DNA of 7,764 nt, from assembly GCA_027039465.1 (NCBI GenBank), contig JALWEA010000514.1:1-7764 (forward strand), given 5' to 3'. Both the position numbers and the translations under genes were made by a program. Positions within the stretch are counted from its first letter, which is position 1, and each line of letters begins with the position of its first letter. Of the stretch, positions 4,499 to 7,764 are shown piece by piece. This DNA comes from Calditrichia bacterium. GTDB taxonomy: Bacteria > Calditrichota > Calditrichia > Calditrichales > Calditrichaceae. Under the pieces are notes generated by a model. The model searched no databases. It was not told the DNA's origin and saw only the letters and a list, made by a program, of their open reading frames with translations.

Positions 4499-6754
4499 TT
4501 AACGCAATAACAGCATTTTTTTCGCAAACTGTTTCGCTCCGATTTTCAGACGATAAATGTAAACTCCGCTTGGCAAATTTTCGGCATTAAATATAACCCG
4601 ATACGTACCGGCGGACTGTTTTCGGGAAACCAAGGTTTTTATTTTTTGGCCCAAAAGATTAAACACGCTTAATTGCACTTGAGCTGCCCTGGATAAACGA
4701 TACCGAATAACCGTTTGCCCGTTAAACGGATTGGGGTAATTTTGTTCCAGTTCAAAGTTATTTGGTAGCGTCGAATTATTTTTCGGCAAACCGACTCCAA
4801 TTCCCCAATAATAACGATACAAACCGTCCTCGCCGTCGGCAAGGAAGAGGTAATATTCCGGAACCTTTTCATGAAAAATCCGATAGCTGAACAAGCTCGT
4901 CGGTTGGCCGTAAGTTTGCGCAAGGCACTCTCCATAAAGGGTATCCCCGGGAAAAAGCGTAAACCGGCGAATACCGCAGGTTAAGTCCGCTCCGAAGATG
5001 CTAAACCCCAGAACGGACAGATCGTTTATCATTCCCTTAAATTCAAAATGCAAAATTTTGGCCGACTCCTGAGCAAGCACATCATCGGGCCAATGATACA
5101 CTTCCATTCGGGTCTCGTTATCGTCCGAATAATATTCGGTGAGGTACAAATACGAATCATGAATTAATACGGATGTTACGGGCGCTGTCTTTTGAATGGT
5201 CGCTAAAGGTTTGGGATTATCCGGCTGACGGCACCCGTAAATATTCACGCCTCTGCCGCCAACCGAAACGGCCAGTAGCGTGTCTTCCACCGCCATATCC
5301 ATCACAAAGTTTAAATTTGATTTTTTGACGATTTCCATTCGTTTTAAATCAATCACATCAAAGCCATACGTCCAATCGGTCACATACAGAATGCTGCTGT
5401 CGGGACTTGGAACATAATGCTTGCCAAGGTTGGCGGGAATAAAACATCTAACCGTAAAATTCCAAAAATTCAGCGAGTCGTTGGCCTGTAATTCGAACAG
5501 TCCGTTGTTCTCGTCAATCAGATACAACTCATTTTCACCGGACTTTTTGAATACCGCCTGCGCATTGAAGATATGCCCGGGTTCAATGGAAGCGCTTGCC
5601 GGGATGGAATCAATGCTGCCCAAAGGCCAAATTTTATGATCATCGGAGACATCAAAAATTTGAACCGACCCTCCGGTGCATAAATAGGCCCTGTTGTCCT
5701 GCACAAAAACATTGCTGCTAACGCCCCCGGTACGATAAGAGTATATTTCGGTTATTTGCAAAGGATTGCTTACATCGAATTTTACGAAGCCCTTGGAATC
5801 ATTGGCGACCAATAATTCAGAACCGCGCAATCGCAAATCGACAGGATGATAAACATCAATCGATTGCAAAACGGTAGGATGTGCCTTATCCGAAATATCA
5901 ATCACGGTAATGGCGCCTTTAAGCGCATTCATACCGAACGTTGCAATCACCTCGATTTTATTTAAGCCGATAAATGCCAAAGAATCATTAACCGCTATCG
6001 AAAGCGCCTGCTGATACCGAGAATCTTCTATAGGACGATCATATACGATCTGCGGATGCGCCGGATCGGAGATGTCAAAAATAAAAAAATTTGCCATAGC
6101 ATAAAGCAGGTTGACGGGCGGTTGGGTAATGGCGTACAAATAGTGATCTCGGATACGCATGCGATAGGGAACCTGTCCGCCCATGGGCAGCGTGTCCAGA
6201 AGAACCGGATGATTCGGGTTTTTAATATTGAGCACCGATTTGCCCACATAAAGAATCGTGTCCTGGCCGGTCATGCCAAAACCGGAATAATCAAAACAAT
6301 TTACAATTTTCGGACTGTATGGTTCGGATACATCAAGCAGAAACAGACCGCTATCGGATGTAATAAACAGGTCGGAATTAACCAAGAACATGCGCCGTAA
6401 AGGTTGCTCCAATTTAAGAAAAGAAAGTTCTTCCCCGTTTGGCGATGCGAAATTTCGGTAAATGCCGATCGAATTCATGCTTTGTAAAACATAGGCTAGA
6501 TCATTGGCAATGATAATTTGCTCAACGGCACCTCGGGTAACGATGCGATCCTGCCAAGGGTGCATGTACGGTGTTTCCAAAATATCAATTTGGGCGCCGT
6601 TTCCCACCAATATTCCCGACACATCAGGGTTAACGGCAACCGCTTTGCAAGGGCCGTTACGCCAGTGAGAAGTTAAATTAAATTGGTAACAGCTCTGAGC
6701 AAATGTCTGGGCGCCGATAATTAAAAACAAAACGACGAATAATAATCGTTTCAT
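4499..6754 (-). CDS. Secreted LVIVD-repeat beta-propeller protein with type IX sorting domain
   Basis: A 751-residue protein of unknown function, predicted to cross the inner membrane by Sec and the outer membrane by the type IX system. Residues 1-19 are a signal peptide (MKRLLFVVLFLII core, likely cleavage after TFA, before Gln20). Residues about 40-650 repeat a propeller-like pattern with LVIVD-type motifs: LFLLDVSEPYSPKIV (137-151), FFIFDISDPAHPQIV (223-237), ITVIDISDKAHPTVL (282-296), FVKFDVSNP (323-331), VQIFDVSDD (364-372), FDVIDL (465-470). Residues about 664-751 are a type A sorting domain: FELEQNYPNPFN (667-678), VFNLLGQKI (697-705), LPSGVYIYRL (727-736) and a basic tail ending KKMLLLR. 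The sorting domain would be removed or swapped for an anchor at the surface; that part is family knowledge. GGAGG lies five bases before the ATG. No catalytic motif is visible, so a binding or surface role is likely but not shown. Confidence 0.88.
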   Translation of the reverse strand: MKRLLFVVLFLIIGAQTFAQSCYQFNLTSHWRNGPCKAVAVNPDVSGILVGNGAQIDILETPYMHPWQDRIVTRGAVEQIIIANDLAYVLQSMNSIGIYRNFASPNGEELSFLKLEQPLRRMFLVNSDLFITSDSGLFLLDVSEPYSPKIVNCFDYSGFGMTGQDTILYVGKSVLNIKNPNHPVLLDTLPMGGQVPYRMRIRDHYLYAITQPPVNLLYAMANFFIFDISDPAHPQIVYDRPIEDSRYQQALSIAVNDSLAFIGLNKIEVIATFGMNALKGAITVIDISDKAHPTVLQSIDVYHPVDLRLRGSELLVANDSKGFVKFDVSNPLQITEIYSYRTGGVSSNVFVQDNRAYLCTGGSVQIFDVSDDHKIWPLGSIDSIPASASIEPGHIFNAQAVFKKSGENELYLIDENNGLFELQANDSLNFWNFTVRCFIPANLGKHYVPSPDSSILYVTDWTYGFDVIDLKRMEIVKKSNLNFVMDMAVEDTLLAVSVGGRGVNIYGCRQPDNPKPLATIQKTAPVTSVLIHDSYLYLTEYYSDDNETRMEVYHWPDDVLAQESAKILHFEFKGMINDLSVLGFSIFGADLTCGIRRFTLFPGDTLYGECLAQTYGQPTSLFSYRIFHEKVPEYYLFLADGEDGLYRYYWGIGVGLPKNNSTLPNNFELEQNYPNPFNGQTVIRYRLSRAAQVQLSVFNLLGQKIKTLVSRKQSAGTYRVIFNAENLPSGVYIYRLKIGAKQFAKKMLLLR

Positions 6755-6781
6755 CGCATCCTCCCTCGTTTCCGTTTTTCT

Positions 6782-6810
6782 ATTTTACTGCCAACGACAA
6801 ATGGCATCAG
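6782..6810 (-). promoter_or_regulatory. Weak candidate promoter for the 751-residue gene
   Basis: On the minus strand TAAAAT (6782-6787, five of six -10 bases) lies 17 bases from CTGATG (6805-6810, three of six -35 bases). The leader would be about 20-25 bases. The spacer overlaps a TGCCA/TGGCA hairpin (6789-6806), flanked by CCGTTT (6772-6777) and AAACGG (6816-6821), which could be an operator-like palindrome. A further candidate with TTGCCG and TGTAAA lies upstream, so the choice is uncertain. Confidence 0.25.
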
Positions 6811-7082
6811 GTAAGAAACGGAGATTTTAAGTCATTTTGGAATTCGCACAGACGTAAACCACACGGTTGTATTTACAAATTTCGTTCCATTAAACGGCAA
6901 ATCGAAAAAACAAGGCAAGAAGTATTTTTCTAAAAAGAATATACGAATTTTTTGCGCGGAGGAAGTAAATTTTTCGTGAGGGATTTCTATTTTGCCCATT
7001 GACCTTAATTATCTGGAGGGCGGTAAAATAGTGATATGAATTAAATTATGAATTAGGAACTGGGAATTGGGAACAGATGCTG

Positions 7083-7132
7083 CGTCCGGTTCCCGAGTAG
7101 TGTGCCTCAGGCGGGCGTATCGAGGGACGGGC
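7083..7132. repeat. GC-rich imperfect palindrome
   Basis: Centred on the palindrome GCCTCAGGC (7104-7112), with TCCC (left) facing GGGA (right) and GCGTCC facing GGACGG further out. It is strikingly GC-rich against AT-rich flanks. The layout resembles dispersed palindromes with 'CCCTCGATACGCCCGCCT' type arms that I recall from other bacterial genomes. No transposase is linked to it. Confidence 0.5.
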
Positions 7133-7225
7133 GCGCCACAACATATCAATAGTAGTGAAACGACGAGGAATTTTTTGTTTGGTAGATTAAAGTGGTTTGC
7201 GAATTTCTTTGAGAACCCATCCCCG

Positions 7226-7254
7226 CCCTTACCTACTACCGTATTATGGAAGGG
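7226..7254. repeat. Hairpin CCCTT(A)CC/GGAAGGG
   Basis: CCCTT, one bulged A, then CC (7226-7233) pair with GGAAGGG (7248-7254) across a 14-base loop. No T-run follows on either side, so it is more likely a repeat than a terminator. Confidence 0.35.
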
Positions 7255-7315
7255 TGCCCAATTAGCCGCGTGCATTTGATGAATTGTTGAATTGAAGTAA
7301 TTTTATGCCCAATAA

Positions 7316-7432
7316 TGCGCGAGATCGTGGTTGATTGCCGAGAAAATCAGCCAATTTGTAAAAGCGAAACAACAGGATATTGGAACTTATCATCCTAATG
7401 ATCTATTTTTTGGGGAAGGCGAGAATCGTTAG
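7316..7432 (+). pseudogene. Possible gene remnant (C-terminal-like fragment)
   Basis: An open frame of 38 codons between TAA (7313-7315) and TAG (7430-7432) has no ATG or GTG; a TTG at 7331 is the only start-like codon and has no good ribosome binding site. The translated end (IAEKISQFVKAKQQDIGTY followed by HPNDLFFGEGENR) has a helix-like charged pattern and looks more protein-like than the other frames around it. I cannot name a family. It may be the tail of a deleted gene, with the palindromes around it marking the rearrangement, or chance. Confidence 0.25.
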
Positions 7433-7455
7433 CCCCAGACTTTAGGCTGGGGGGC
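7432..7455. repeat. Hairpin CCCCAG/CTGGGG
   Basis: CCCCAG (7433-7438) pairs with CTGGGG (7447-7452) around ACTTTAGG; allowing an A-G mismatch and one more C-G pair leaves a TTTA loop. No T-run follows. It forms a pair with the hairpin at 7481-7498, which has the same loop. Confidence 0.5.
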
Positions 7456-7480
7456 AAAGTATAATAAAAATTTCAATGCG

Positions 7481-7498
7481 GTAGGACGTTTACGTCCT
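7481..7498 (+). repeat. REP-like hairpin with a GTAG foot
   Basis: GGACG (7484-7488) and CGTCC (7493-7497) form a perfect stem, extended by A7483-T7498, around the loop TTTA. The tetranucleotide GTAG (7481-7484) sits at the 5' foot, as in REP sequences mobilised by RAYT (Y1) transposases. No RAYT gene is in this window, so the link is inferred. Confidence 0.4.
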
Positions 7499-7552
7499 TA
7501 TAATTATAATTTACAATTCATTGTTTTCCGGCTAATGCGCAAAATCGCGCGC

Positions 7553-7582
7553 TCGTTCACAATGACAACCCTTTACGAATAA
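7553..7582 (+). repeat. Dispersed repeat unit, copy 2
   Basis: Matches 1791-1820 at 27 of 30 bases in the same orientation, including the CAATGACA-CCC end and the ACGAATAA tail. The rest of the 129-bp element is not recognisable to its left, so this is a truncated or diverged copy. Confidence 0.7.
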
Positions 7583-7625
7583 AAATTTTACCCATTTAGC
7601 CAATTCCAATTTTCCACCCCCTGTT

Positions 7626-7668
7626 GTCCCCCTCGTAGGGGGACGCAAAATGCTTTGGTAAATTTTGC
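7626..7668. repeat. Two adjacent hairpins
   Basis: GTCCCCCT (7626-7633) and AGGGGGAC (7637-7644) form a perfect 8-bp stem with a 3-base loop. Directly after it GCAAAAT (7645-7651) pairs with ATTTTGC (7662-7668). A loop so tight suggests a DNA-level palindrome or a repeat end rather than a terminator; there is no T-run next to the GC stem. Confidence 0.45.
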
Positions 7669-7764
7669 CCGGCGAGAAAATGATTATTGGTGTGAGTAAA
7701 ATAGCATGCTTGAACTACTTAGCAAATAAGGCATTGGGCAAGATTCATCGAACGGCTTTTTATC

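Larger units (their letters stand above)
6755..7764. other. One-kilobase gene-free region carrying several palindromic elements
   Basis: I find no convincing gene. The ATG-led frames at 7009-7279 on both strands overlap each other across a GC-rich palindrome and have atypical low-information sequence, so I reject them. The region holds a possible promoter for the 751-residue gene, at least five hairpin or palindrome elements between 7083 and 7668, one copy of the dispersed 30-base unit, and a 38-codon open stretch that looks like a gene remnant. Confidence 0.6.

Noticed and set aside
7009..7279. 70- and 88-codon frames on opposite strands
   Set aside because: Both cross the GC-rich palindrome and overlap each other, neither has a ribosome binding site or a recognisable domain, and the sequences look like translated repeats.
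7460..7465. Perfect TATAAT word
   Set aside because: No -35 partner at 16-18 bases and no gene downstream; expected by chance in AT-rich spacer.

Overview
This window of 7764 bases reads like a chromosomal segment from a Calditrichota-type or other FCB-superphylum bacterium. The main clue is a secreted protein ending in a type IX secretion (Por) sorting domain with the NYPNPFN signature; this form is common in Calditrichota, Ignavibacteria and related lineages. A dense population of small intergenic palindromic repeats fits the same picture. The assignment is inference: there is no rRNA or other phylogenetic marker here.

Layout: all four confident genes lie on the minus strand, so transcription runs from high to low coordinates. 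In that order: (1) 7764-6755, about 1 kb without a convincing gene, holding several palindromic or hairpin elements and one possible coding remnant; (2) 6754-4499, a 751-residue secreted beta-propeller protein with LVIVD-like repeats and a type IX sorting domain; (3) 4498-4190, a spacer with a good sigma70-like promoter for the next gene and a possible 37-codon ORF on the plus strand; (4) 4189-4004, a 61-residue lipoprotein; (5) 3977-3943, a strong intrinsic terminator; (6) 3922-2051, a fusion of a cyclic-nucleotide-binding domain to a full-length aspartate ammonia-lyase; (7) 2050-1553, a spacer dominated by nested inverted repeats; (8) 1552-374, a probable N-acetylglucosamine-6-phosphate deacetylase; (9) 373-1, a spacer with a small hairpin just past the nagA stop.

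How the genes relate: they do not form an obvious pathway operon. Two are catabolic enzymes: aspartate to fumarate plus ammonia, and amino-sugar phosphate deacetylation. Two are envelope or secreted proteins. The points most worth attention are the sensor-enzyme fusion of the aspartase, which predicts direct allosteric control by a small ligand; the terminator squeezed between the lipoprotein gene and the aspartase ribosome binding site, which suggests attenuation or read-through; the altered metal-site residue in NagA; and the dispersed repeat family, of which two copies are visible here (27 of 30 bases identical).
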